7,212 nucleotides of DNA, taken from DATFLK01 sp035267815. Its GTDB lineage: Bacteria > Pseudomonadota > Zetaproteobacteria > Mariprofundales > Mariprofundaceae. The stretch is from positions 1 through 7,212 of the forward strand of contig DATFLK010000052.1 in the NCBI GenBank assembly GCA_035267815.1. The letters are read 5' to 3'. The notes below the pieces were generated by a model. The model made no database searches. It was given only the letters and a program-made list of their open reading frames with translations, and was not told the origin of the DNA. Positions within the stretch are counted from its first letter, which is position 1, and every line of letters begins with the position of its first letter. Below are positions 1 through 6,486 of the stretch, in pieces. A program made the translations under genes and the position numbers.

Positions 1-19
1 TGATGCAAATATTCAAAGA

Positions 20-26
20 AGAGGGA
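20..26 (+). promoter_or_regulatory. Ribosome binding site of cbbM
   Basis: A purine-rich AGAGGGA lies 8-9 nt before the ATG at 35, a good Shine-Dalgarno match at normal spacing, and it supports that start. The 34 nt before the gene are A-rich and hold no visible promoter; transcription must begin upstream of the window. Confidence 0.75.
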
Positions 27-34
27 ATGTAATC

Positions 35-1435
35 ATGGATCAATCGAATCGTTATGCCGATCTGAGCCTCAACGAGGAGGAGCTGATCGCCGGTGGCAAG
101 CATCTGCTTGTGGCCTACAAGATGAAGCCGGCTTCAGGACACGGCTTCCTGGAAGTGGCGGCCCATATTGCGGCCGAATCCTCAACCGGTACCAATGTGG
201 AGGTCTCCACAACCGACGACTTCACCCGCGGTGTGGACGCACTGGTCTACGAGATTGACGAAACTGCCTTCGACAACGGTTTTGGCTTGGCCAAGGTCGC
301 CTACCCGGTCGAGCTGTTCGACATCAACATCACCGATGGCCACTACATGGTGTCGCAGATGCACTCGCTGATCCTGGGCAACAACCAGGGCATGGGCGAC
401 CATGTCGGCCTGCGCATGCTCGATTTCCTGGTGCCGGAGTGCATGATCAAGAAGTTCGACGGCCCGAACGTCAACATCGTCGACATGTGGAAGGTGCTGG
501 GTCGTCCGGAGGTGGACGGTGGCTACGTCGCCGGCACCATCATCAAGCCGAAGCTGGGCCTGCGTCCGAAGCCGTTCGCCGAGGCGGCCTACCAGTTCTG
601 GCTGGGTGGCGACTTCATCAAGAACGACGAGCCGCAGGGCAACCAGACCTTCTGCCCAATGAAAGAGGTGATCCCGCTGGTGGTCGATGCCATGGATCGT
701 GCCCAGCAGGAGACCGGCCAGGCCAAGCTCTTTTCGGCCAACATCACGGCTGACTGCTACAAGGAGATGATCGCGCGCGGCGAGTATATGCTTGAGCAGT
801 TCGGCAAGATCGGTGCCGAGAAGCATGTGGCATTCCTGGTCGATGGCGTCGTCACCGGTGTGCACGGTGTGACCACCTGTCGCCGTACCTTCCCAGAGAC
901 CTTCCTGCATTATCATCGTGCCGGCCATGGTTCATTCACCTCCTACAAGAGTCCGATGGGCATGGATCCGCTGTGCCACATGAAGTTGGCCCGCCTGATG
1001 GGCGCCTCCGGCATCCATACCGGTACCATGGGCTACGGCAAGATGGAGGGTAACTCTGACGAGCGCGTGCTGGCCTACATGCTGGAGCGTGAGGCGTGCC
1101 AAGGTCCGTACTTCTATCAGGACTGGTATGGCATGAAGCCGACCACTCCGATCATCTCGGGCGGCATGAACGCGCTGCGTCTGCCGGGCTTCTTCGAGAA
1201 TCTGGGACACGGCAATGTCATCAACACCTGTGGTGGTGGTGCTTACGGCCACATCGACTCCCCGGGCGCCGGTGCGACCTCGCTCTCCCAGGCCTACGAG
1301 TGCTGGAAGAGTGGCGAGGACCCAATCGAGTTTGCCAAGACGCACAAGGAGTTCGCACGCGCCTTCGAGTCCTTCCCGAAGGATGCCGACCAGATCTATC
1401 CGGACTGGAGAGAGAAGCTGGGCGTCCACAAGTAA
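35..1435 (+). CDS. cbbM: Form II ribulose-1,5-bisphosphate carboxylase/oxygenase
   Basis: This is the CO2-fixing enzyme of the Calvin-Benson-Bassham cycle. It adds CO2 to ribulose 1,5-bisphosphate to give two 3-phosphoglycerates, and acts in the cytoplasm as dimers or oligomers of large subunits only. The 466-residue product matches the usual form II length (Rhodospirillum rubrum type). Every catalytic element is visible: E48 in the N-terminal domain, the GNNQG loop (N116), K171 in TIIKPKLGL, the carbamylated lysine K196 with metal ligands D198 and E199 in GGDFIKNDE, HRAGH (H294, R295, H298), H328 in GIHTG, loop-6 K336 in GTMGYGKMEG, S375 in ISGGM, and the CGGG phosphate site near 399-402. 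A good ribosome binding site supports the ATG at 35. No small-subunit gene follows, as expected for form II. The activase genes cbbQ and cbbO follow on the same strand. Form II enzymes generally have poor CO2/O2 specificity and suit high-CO2, low-O2 settings. The identification is secure; nothing looks damaged. Confidence 0.98.
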   Translation: MDQSNRYADLSLNEEELIAGGKHLLVAYKMKPASGHGFLEVAAHIAAESSTGTNVEVSTTDDFTRGVDALVYEIDETAFDNGFGLAKVAYPVELFDINITDGHYMVSQMHSLILGNNQGMGDHVGLRMLDFLVPECMIKKFDGPNVNIVDMWKVLGRPEVDGGYVAGTIIKPKLGLRPKPFAEAAYQFWLGGDFIKNDEPQGNQTFCPMKEVIPLVVDAMDRAQQETGQAKLFSANITADCYKEMIARGEYMLEQFGKIGAEKHVAFLVDGVVTGVHGVTTCRRTFPETFLHYHRAGHGSFTSYKSPMGMDPLCHMKLARLMGASGIHTGTMGYGKMEGNSDERVLAYMLEREACQGPYFYQDWYGMKPTTPIISGGMNALRLPGFFENLGHGNVINTCGGGAYGHIDSPGAGATSLSQAYECWKSGEDPIEFAKTHKEFARAFESFPKDADQIYPDWREKLGVHK

Positions 1436-1458
1436 GCGGGCGCGATTCTGAAGTGTTG

Positions 1459-1485
1459 AATGCCCCCGCCTGTGCGGGGGCATTT
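1459..1485 (+). terminator. GC-rich hairpin after cbbM, partial terminator or mRNA stabiliser
   Basis: A perfect 11-bp inverted repeat (AATGCCCCCGC at 1459-1469 and its complement at 1474-1484) encloses a 4-nt CTGT loop, with a G-T pair possible outside it. Only three T residues follow before the sequence becomes mixed, so intrinsic termination is probably incomplete. It starts 23 nt after the cbbM stop and lies before cbbQ. I infer that it protects the cbbM 3' end and lowers read-through into cbbQO. The stem is seen directly; the function is inferred. Confidence 0.7.
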
Positions 1486-1493
1486 GCATATAG

Positions 1494-1507
1494 GGCGTAG
1501 CAACGCC
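1494..1507 (+). other. Small hairpin before cbbQ
   Basis: GGCGT (1494-1498) and ACGCC (1503-1507) form a 5-bp stem with an AGCA tetraloop, 9 nt after the larger hairpin and 17 nt before the cbbQ ribosome binding site. It has no T run and may be chance. It could add to a structured processing region between the two genes. Confidence 0.3.
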
Positions 1508-1524
1508 GGATTGCCGATCAGAAC

Positions 1525-1530
1525 GAGGAA
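1525..1530 (+). promoter_or_regulatory. Ribosome binding site of cbbQ
   Basis: GAGGAA sits 3 nt before the ATG at 1534 and 9 nt before a second in-frame ATG at 1540. The first start gives tight spacing and the second slightly better spacing. The two products would differ by only two residues. Confidence 0.6.
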
Positions 1531-1533
1531 TAT

Positions 1534-2340
1534 ATGGATATGAAAGCACAGTACGAGGTAAAACAGGAGCCCTTCTACCAGCCGCAGGGCAACGAGGTTG
1601 CACTGTATGAGGGCGCATACAATATGGGTCGGCTTCCGGTGATGATCAAGGGACCTACCGGTTGCGGTAAGTCACGTTTTGTCGAATACATGGCATGGAA
1701 GCTCGGCAAACCGCTGATCACCGTGGCCTGCAACGAGGATATGACTGCTTCGGACCTGGTCGGCCGTTACCTGCTCGATACCGATGGCACACGCTGGCTC
1801 GACGGCCCGCTGACCACCGCTGCCCGCATCGGTGCCATCTGCTACCTCGACGAGGTTGTCGAGGCGCGACAGGACACCACGGTGGTGATCCATCCGCTGA
1901 CCGATCATCGCCGTCAACTGCCGCTGGACAAGAAGGGGGAGCTGATCGATGCCCATCCCGACTTCCAATTGGTGATCTCCTATAACCCCGGTTACCAGAG
2001 TCTGATGAAGGACCTGAAGCAGTCCACCAAACAGCGCTTTACCGGTTTCGAGTTCGACTATCCGGAGGCTGAGGTGGAAGCCGGGATTCTCGCCAAAGAG
2101 GCCGGTATCGAGCCGAGCCTGGCCGGCCAGCTGGTCAAGGTCGCCCAGGCGGCCCGCAATCTGAAGGGTCATGGCCTAGACGAGGGCATCTCCACCCGCC
2201 TGCTCGTCTATGCCGCGATCCTGATCAAGGGCGGTATCGATGCGAAAGAGGCCTGTCGTATGGCTCTGGTTTGTCCGATCACCGACGATGCCGATATTCG
2301 TCAGACGCTGGAACACGCCATCGAAGCCAGCTTCGCCTGA
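1534..2340 (+). CDS. cbbQ: CbbQ, MoxR-type AAA+ ATPase of the RuBisCO activase
   Basis: CbbQ is the motor of the CbbQO activase. The hexameric AAA+ ring uses ATP hydrolysis, with one CbbO bound, to remodel RuBisCO and release tight-binding sugar-phosphate inhibitors. The 268-residue protein has the full motif set: Walker A GPTGCGKS (40-47), Walker B ICYLDE with D106 and E107, a sensor-1 asparagine N151 in SYNPGYQ, a probable arginine finger R168 in KQRF, and a sensor-2 arginine R222 in GISTRLL. The stretches LITVAC, TASDLVGR and EARQDTTVVIHPLTD are typical of CbbQ and NorQ; the position between RuBisCO and cbbO decides for CbbQ. Pairing with form II RuBisCO suggests the Q2O2 class described in Acidithiobacillus ferrooxidans, an inference from context. 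A hairpin lies between it and cbbM. cbbO starts 8 nt after its stop. A small CGAAG/CTTCG stem (2322-2335) lies at its 3' end. Confidence 0.95.
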   Translation: MDMKAQYEVKQEPFYQPQGNEVALYEGAYNMGRLPVMIKGPTGCGKSRFVEYMAWKLGKPLITVACNEDMTASDLVGRYLLDTDGTRWLDGPLTTAARIGAICYLDEVVEARQDTTVVIHPLTDHRRQLPLDKKGELIDAHPDFQLVISYNPGYQSLMKDLKQSTKQRFTGFEFDYPEAEVEAGILAKEAGIEPSLAGQLVKVAQAARNLKGHGLDEGISTRLLVYAAILIKGGIDAKEACRMALVCPITDDADIRQTLEHAIEASFA

Positions 2341-2348
2341 TCCGGGAA

Positions 2349-4616
2349 ATGGCGTTGGAGTCAGAGGCGATTTCGGCCGGGATGCAGCCCTACTGGGTGC
2401 GCCTCAATACCCGTTTCAAGGAGGTCGAGCGCGTCTTCGAGGATTGCATGGCTGAGGCGCTCGAGTGTCTGAGCCCCGAAGGTGTGGAGCGCTACCTCGA
2501 TAGTGCCGGTTTTCTGGGCAAGATGGGGCGCGGAGTTGAACCGATGCTGATCTATCTGGAGGAGGCCCCGGCGGTGGCAGACACGGTGGGTGAGGACCTG
2601 TTGCCGGCCATCCGCGATTTCGCCTACCACCTGTCGCGTCATACCAACGTGCCGTCGATTGTCCCGTTTTTGCAGACTACCGGTGCGGTAGCCCGCCTGC
2701 TGAAAACGCACGATCTCTACCTTCACTACCTTGAGTTGATCCGGGGTTTCGCCGACGAGACGACTGATTCGGTGCACGGACACCACACCACATTCTCCAG
2801 TCCGGGCCTGCCGGAACTGCTCAAGCAGGCGCCGAGCGTCCTGAAGATGGTGACGCTGGAGGGGATGAAGAACTGGATGGATTATGGTGTGCGCTATTAC
2901 AGCGACCATCCGGAGCGGCAGAAGGATTTCTTCGCGTTGCAGTCGGCCGATTCGGTGGCGGTGTTGCAGCGCGAGCGCCACGGCACGCTCTTCATCGACC
3001 ACGAACGCCAGCTTGACCTCTATCTGCGCGGCCTCTGGGCGGATCACGATCATCTGGTGCCCTATTCGCTGGCCTTCGACGAGTTGCGCAAGCCGATGCC
3101 CTATTTCGACGATCTCGGTATCCGCATCCCGGACGTGTACGGCGAGAAGAACGGCGTTTCGGGCATCGACCGTTATTACGCCACGCTGGCCCATATGGCG
3201 GCGCACCGACGCTGGAGCAGCAAGATGATCGTCGACAACTGGAGCCCCTTCCAGCGCATCGGCGTGGAGTTGTTCGAGGATGCCCGTGTCGACTGGCTTA
3301 CCATGCAGCGTTATCCGGGGTTGCGGCGTATCTTCCTCGCACTGCATCCGGTGCCCGACGAGAGCATGCTTGATGATGCCGGGGCCTCGACCATCCGCGT
3401 GCGGCTGGCGATGCTGTCGCGGGCCATCCTCGACCCGGATTACGAATGCGAGGATGCCGACGTCCGCGAATTTGTCGGCCGGTTCTTCGAGTCCGTGGGA
3501 GCAGGCGAGAGCAGCAGCAAGGAGATGGCAAATCTGGGTCTCTCCTTTATCGCACGCACGCGCCGGCAGAGCGATCTCTCGCCGAAGGTGCTGTTCGAGA
3601 ATACCGAGGTCGATTACCGCGACGATAATCGGCATCTCTGGATCTATATCGAGCAGGGCGACGAGGAGGAGATGTTCGAGCATCTCGAAAAGAAAAAACA
3701 GCAGGAGGAGATACATCAGGGATTGCCGCCGCGACACTACGACGAGTGGGACTACTCGACGAAGAACTACCGTCCGGACTGGGTCAGTGTCTACGAGTTA
3801 CTGCATCCGCAGGGGAATCCGGATGAAATCGACCGCCTGCTGGAGAAGCACAGCGGGGTGGCCAAACGCATGAAACGTATTCTCGACATGCTCAAGCCGC
3901 AGGAGAAGGTGCGTATTCGTTATCAGGAGGAGGGGAGTGAACTCGACCTCGATGTTGCCCTGCGCTCGCTGATCGATTACCGGGCCGGATCCCAGCCCGA
4001 TCCGCGCATCAACATGAGCCACCGTACCGACGGACGCGATATCTCCGTCTCCCTTCTGCTGGATCTCTCCGAATCGCTCGGCGAGAAGGCGGCCGGTTCG
4101 GAGCAGACGGTGCTGGAGCTGTCGCAGGAGGCGGTGTCACTGCTGGCCTGGGCGATCGACCGGCTGGGTGATCCGTTTGCCATCGGCGGGTTCCACTCCA
4201 ACACCCGTCACGATGTCCGTTATCTGCACTTCAAGGGTTTCAGCGAGTCGTGGAATGACGAGGTGAAGGGGCGGCTGGCGGCGATGGATGCCGCCTGGTC
4301 GACGCGTATGGGGGCGGCCATGCGCCATGCCGGTCACTTCCTGAAGGCACAGCGTTCGGACAAGAAGCTGCTGCTGATCCTGACCGATGGCGAGCCCTCC
4401 GACATCGACAGCAAGGACGAGCGCATGCTGATCGAGGATGCGCATCAGGCGGTCAACGAGTTGGATCGCGAGGGCATCTACACCTACTGCATCAGCCTCG
4501 ATTCGAAGGCGGATGAATACGTCTCCGATATCTTCGGCCGGCACTACTCCATCATCGACCATGTTGAGCGCCTGCCCGAGAAGCTGCCGGAGCTGTTTCT
4601 CTCCCTGACCCGCTAG
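2349..4616 (+). CDS. cbbO: CbbO, von Willebrand A domain subunit of the RuBisCO activase
   Basis: CbbO is the adaptor that sits on the CbbQ hexamer and contacts RuBisCO through its C-terminal VWA domain. The 755-residue product starts at ATG 2349, 8 nt after the cbbQ stop. The frame stays open upstream to an ATG at 2271, but that start would overlap cbbQ by 70 nt and add 26 residues with no CbbO character. The ribosome binding site is weak (GGGA almost touching the ATG), so translation is probably coupled to cbbQ. The long N-terminal helical region spans about 1-420. A conserved-looking HMAAH (282-286) is followed by VELFEDARVDWL (306-317). A charged, Glu/Lys-rich segment covers about 432-455. 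The VWA domain runs from about 560 to the end. Its metal site (MIDAS) is intact: DLSES at 572-576, a threonine near T652, and D680 in LTDGEPSD. NorD and CobT-like proteins share this layout, but the gene neighbours fix the identity. Confidence 0.94.
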   Translation: MALESEAISAGMQPYWVRLNTRFKEVERVFEDCMAEALECLSPEGVERYLDSAGFLGKMGRGVEPMLIYLEEAPAVADTVGEDLLPAIRDFAYHLSRHTNVPSIVPFLQTTGAVARLLKTHDLYLHYLELIRGFADETTDSVHGHHTTFSSPGLPELLKQAPSVLKMVTLEGMKNWMDYGVRYYSDHPERQKDFFALQSADSVAVLQRERHGTLFIDHERQLDLYLRGLWADHDHLVPYSLAFDELRKPMPYFDDLGIRIPDVYGEKNGVSGIDRYYATLAHMAAHRRWSSKMIVDNWSPFQRIGVELFEDARVDWLTMQRYPGLRRIFLALHPVPDESMLDDAGASTIRVRLAMLSRAILDPDYECEDADVREFVGRFFESVGAGESSSKEMANLGLSFIARTRRQSDLSPKVLFENTEVDYRDDNRHLWIYIEQGDEEEMFEHLEKKKQQEEIHQGLPPRHYDEWDYSTKNYRPDWVSVYELLHPQGNPDEIDRLLEKHSGVAKRMKRILDMLKPQEKVRIRYQEEGSELDLDVALRSLIDYRAGSQPDPRINMSHRTDGRDISVSLLLDLSESLGEKAAGSEQTVLELSQEAVSLLAWAIDRLGDPFAIGGFHSNTRHDVRYLHFKGFSESWNDEVKGRLAAMDAAWSTRMGAAMRHAGHFLKAQRSDKKLLLILTDGEPSDIDSKDERMLIEDAHQAVNELDREGIYTYCISLDSKADEYVSDIFGRHYSIIDHVERLPEKLPELFLSLTR

Positions 4617-4629
4617 TCGGCGAGAGAGA

Positions 4630-4658
4630 TTGAACCGTAATCCCGACACACGTATGAA
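4630..4658 (+). promoter_or_regulatory. Candidate sigma-70-like promoter for the SulP gene
   Basis: TTGAAC (4630-4635) and TATGAA (4653-4658) are separated by 17 nt, each matching 4 of 6 consensus bases. Transcription would start near 4665, about 25 nt before the ATG at 4691. The 74-nt cbbO-sulP gap has no clear terminator. The match is modest and could be chance. Confidence 0.3.
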
Positions 4659-4690
4659 TTCCATCGTCCGGTGTTGTCTCGACAGGTTTA

Positions 4691-6454
4691 ATGGTGCTAA
4701 TGAAACAACGAATGGATAGAAAAAAACTGTTTGCCTCGGCTGTCTGCGAGGTCTGGCGGCTCGGTTACCATACTGCGGATTTACGGCACGACCTGGTGGC
4801 CGGTCTGACCGTTGGCATCGTTGCTGTTCCACTGGCGATGGCGCTTGCCATAGCCAGTGGCGTACCGCCGCAGTACGGTCTCTATACCTCCATTGTGGCC
4901 GGTGTGTTAATCGCCCTTACTGGTGGATCGCGCGTCAACGTCTCCGGACCGACAGCGGCCTTCGTCGTGATTCTGTTGCCGGTAACACAGCAGTTCGGTG
5001 TCGGTGGGCTTCTCGTCGCCACTCTGATGGCTGGGGTGATCCTGATCGCCATGGGTCTCGGGCGCATGGGACAGTTGATCCAGTTCATTCCCTATCCGGT
5101 GACCACCGGTTTCACGGCCGGTATCGCGGTGGTGATCGCCACGCTGCAGCTGCGCGATTTCTTCGGCTTGCAGATGGTGCGTCCGCAGGGACACTTTCTT
5201 GACAAGGTTGTGGCGATTGCAACAGCGATGCCGACACTGCAGTGGCCCGATCTCTCCATTGCTTTACTGACGCTGGCAACGCTTCTCTTGTGGCCGAAGC
5301 TGAGATTGCCCGTACCGGCACATCTGGTGGCACTGGTTGTCGGTACATTGAGCGGCTGGGTCGGTACGCACTGGGTTCCCGGGTTTGATGTCGCGACCAT
5401 CGGTTCCCGCTTTCACTATCTAGTCAATGGCATCGAAGGAGGGGGGATTCCACCGGTAGTGCCGGCATTTCATCTTCCGTGGCATTTGCCGGGTGCAGAC
5501 GGCAATCCTCTGGTCCTGAACTTTGATCTAATACAGCAGCTGATTGCACCCGCCTTTGCCATTGCCATGCTCGGTGCGATCGAATCGCTGCTTTGTTCGG
5601 TGGTGGCTGACGGCCTTTCGGGCTACAAGCACAATCCGAATGCTGAGCTGGTTGGACAGGGGCTCGGCAATATTGTTGCTCCCTTCTTCGGAGGAATCAC
5701 GGCCACCGCCGCCATCGCCCGTACGGCCACCAACGTGCGCAGTGGTGGTCGCACGCCGGTGGCTGCCGTGATACATGCACTAGTGGTGTTGCTGTCGGTA
5801 TTGTTCTTTTCGGATCTGCTCAATGACGTGCCGATGGCGGCGCTGGCTGCCTTTCTGATGATGGTGGCTTGGAACATGAGCGAGGCCAAGCACTTCGTCC
5901 ATATCCTTCGGGTGGCACCACGCAGCGATGTGGCTGTTTTGCTGGTCTGCTTCGGACTGACGGTCATGTTCGACATGGTGATTGCTGTCGGTATCGGCGT
6001 GGTAATGGCTGCACTTCTCTTCATTCGCCGCATGTCGGAACTGACCGGAAGCCGGCTGCTGGAGAGCCACGAGCACGAGCGTCTAGCGGATATTCCGGAG
6101 GAGGTGGCCGTCTACGCTATTCGCGGTCCGCTTTTCTTCGGGGCTGCCGAGAAGGCGATGGACGTCCTTCAACGCGTGCGCGGCACCGTGCGGGTGGTGA
6201 TCATCGATATGAGCGATGTGCCGATGATGGATATGACCGGCATGGTGGCATTGGAGTCACTGCTCAACCGTCTTTCCAGGGGCGGTATATCGGTTGTGGT
6301 CAGCAATTTGTCGCCGCGCATTCATCAGCTACTGGACCGTGCCGGTATTATCGCCGGTGAGAGCCTTTGCTTCTGCAACGATCTTCAGGAGGCTCGCGAA
6401 CAGGCATTCTCTATGATTAATTCGCTTTCTGTGAGCGGGCGCCAGCAGCCTTAA
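4691..6454 (+). CDS. SulP-family anion transporter with STAS domain, DauA-like
   Basis: This is an inner-membrane secondary transporter of the SulP/SLC26 family, 587 residues. The membrane domain covers about 36-447 with 12-14 hydrophobic segments. It carries family hallmarks: QYGLYTSIVAG (61-71), GGSRVNVSGPTAA (78-90), and GAIESLLCSVVADG (295-308) followed by ELVGQGLGNIVAPFFGGI (319-336). A cytoplasmic STAS domain fills about 470-575, with the DMTG motif at 514-517. The sequence follows E. coli DauA (YchM) closely from memory. DauA moves succinate, fumarate and aspartate and has also been linked to bicarbonate and fatty-acid synthesis; cyanobacterial BicA of the same superfamily is a Na+/HCO3- symporter. 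Beside cbbMQO, a bicarbonate role is attractive, since SulP genes near RuBisCO or carbonic anhydrase genes occur in other autotrophs, but dicarboxylate or sulfate transport is equally open. The ATG at 4691 has AGG 4 nt upstream; ATGs at 4700 and 4712 are alternatives. The substrate is unproven. Confidence 0.93.
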   Translation: MVLMKQRMDRKKLFASAVCEVWRLGYHTADLRHDLVAGLTVGIVAVPLAMALAIASGVPPQYGLYTSIVAGVLIALTGGSRVNVSGPTAAFVVILLPVTQQFGVGGLLVATLMAGVILIAMGLGRMGQLIQFIPYPVTTGFTAGIAVVIATLQLRDFFGLQMVRPQGHFLDKVVAIATAMPTLQWPDLSIALLTLATLLLWPKLRLPVPAHLVALVVGTLSGWVGTHWVPGFDVATIGSRFHYLVNGIEGGGIPPVVPAFHLPWHLPGADGNPLVLNFDLIQQLIAPAFAIAMLGAIESLLCSVVADGLSGYKHNPNAELVGQGLGNIVAPFFGGITATAAIARTATNVRSGGRTPVAAVIHALVVLLSVLFFSDLLNDVPMAALAAFLMMVAWNMSEAKHFVHILRVAPRSDVAVLLVCFGLTVMFDMVIAVGIGVVMAALLFIRRMSELTGSRLLESHEHERLADIPEEVAVYAIRGPLFFGAAEKAMDVLQRVRGTVRVVIIDMSDVPMMDMTGMVALESLLNRLSRGGISVVVSNLSPRIHQLLDRAGIIAGESLCFCNDLQEAREQAFSMINSLSVSGRQQP

Positions 6455-6462
6455 ATTGTTGC

Positions 6463-6486
6463 GTAACAGTTCGAAGTTACTTTCTT
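6463..6486 (+). terminator. Weak hairpin and T-rich stretch at the sulP/recQ convergence
   Basis: GTAAC (6463-6467) and GTTAC (6476-6480) form a 5-bp stem with an 8-nt loop, followed by TTTCTT on the + strand. This could end sulP transcripts inside the last codons of recQ. The stem is short and poor in GC. An overlapping alternative stem, ATTGTT/AACAGT (6455-6470), is also possible. Low confidence. Confidence 0.25.

Noticed and set aside
182..1618. Two long - strand open frames (182-928 and 932-1618) opposite cbbM
   Set aside because: Both mirror the strongly biased codons of cbbM and show no domain; the second also crosses the hairpin and the cbbQ start.
2271..2348. Upstream ATG start for cbbO
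   Set aside because: It would overlap cbbQ by 70 nt, has no good ribosome binding site, and the extra 26 residues look like an out-of-frame reading of the cbbQ end.
3693..3699. AAAAAAC heptamer in cbbO as a -1 frameshift site
   Set aside because: The reading frame splits it as AAA AAA C, not the A AAA AAC needed for tandem slippage, and the zero frame continues intact through the VWA domain.
2361..3737. A 458-codon open frame on the - strand inside cbbO
   Set aside because: It is antisense to a clearly conserved gene, its translation is low-complexity with many His, Arg and Leu and no recognisable domain, and long antisense frames are common in GC-rich coding DNA.
4616..4647. GTCGG/CCGAC inverted repeat after cbbO as a terminator
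   Set aside because: The stem is only 5 bp with a 22-nt loop and no T run follows, so it does not support intrinsic termination.
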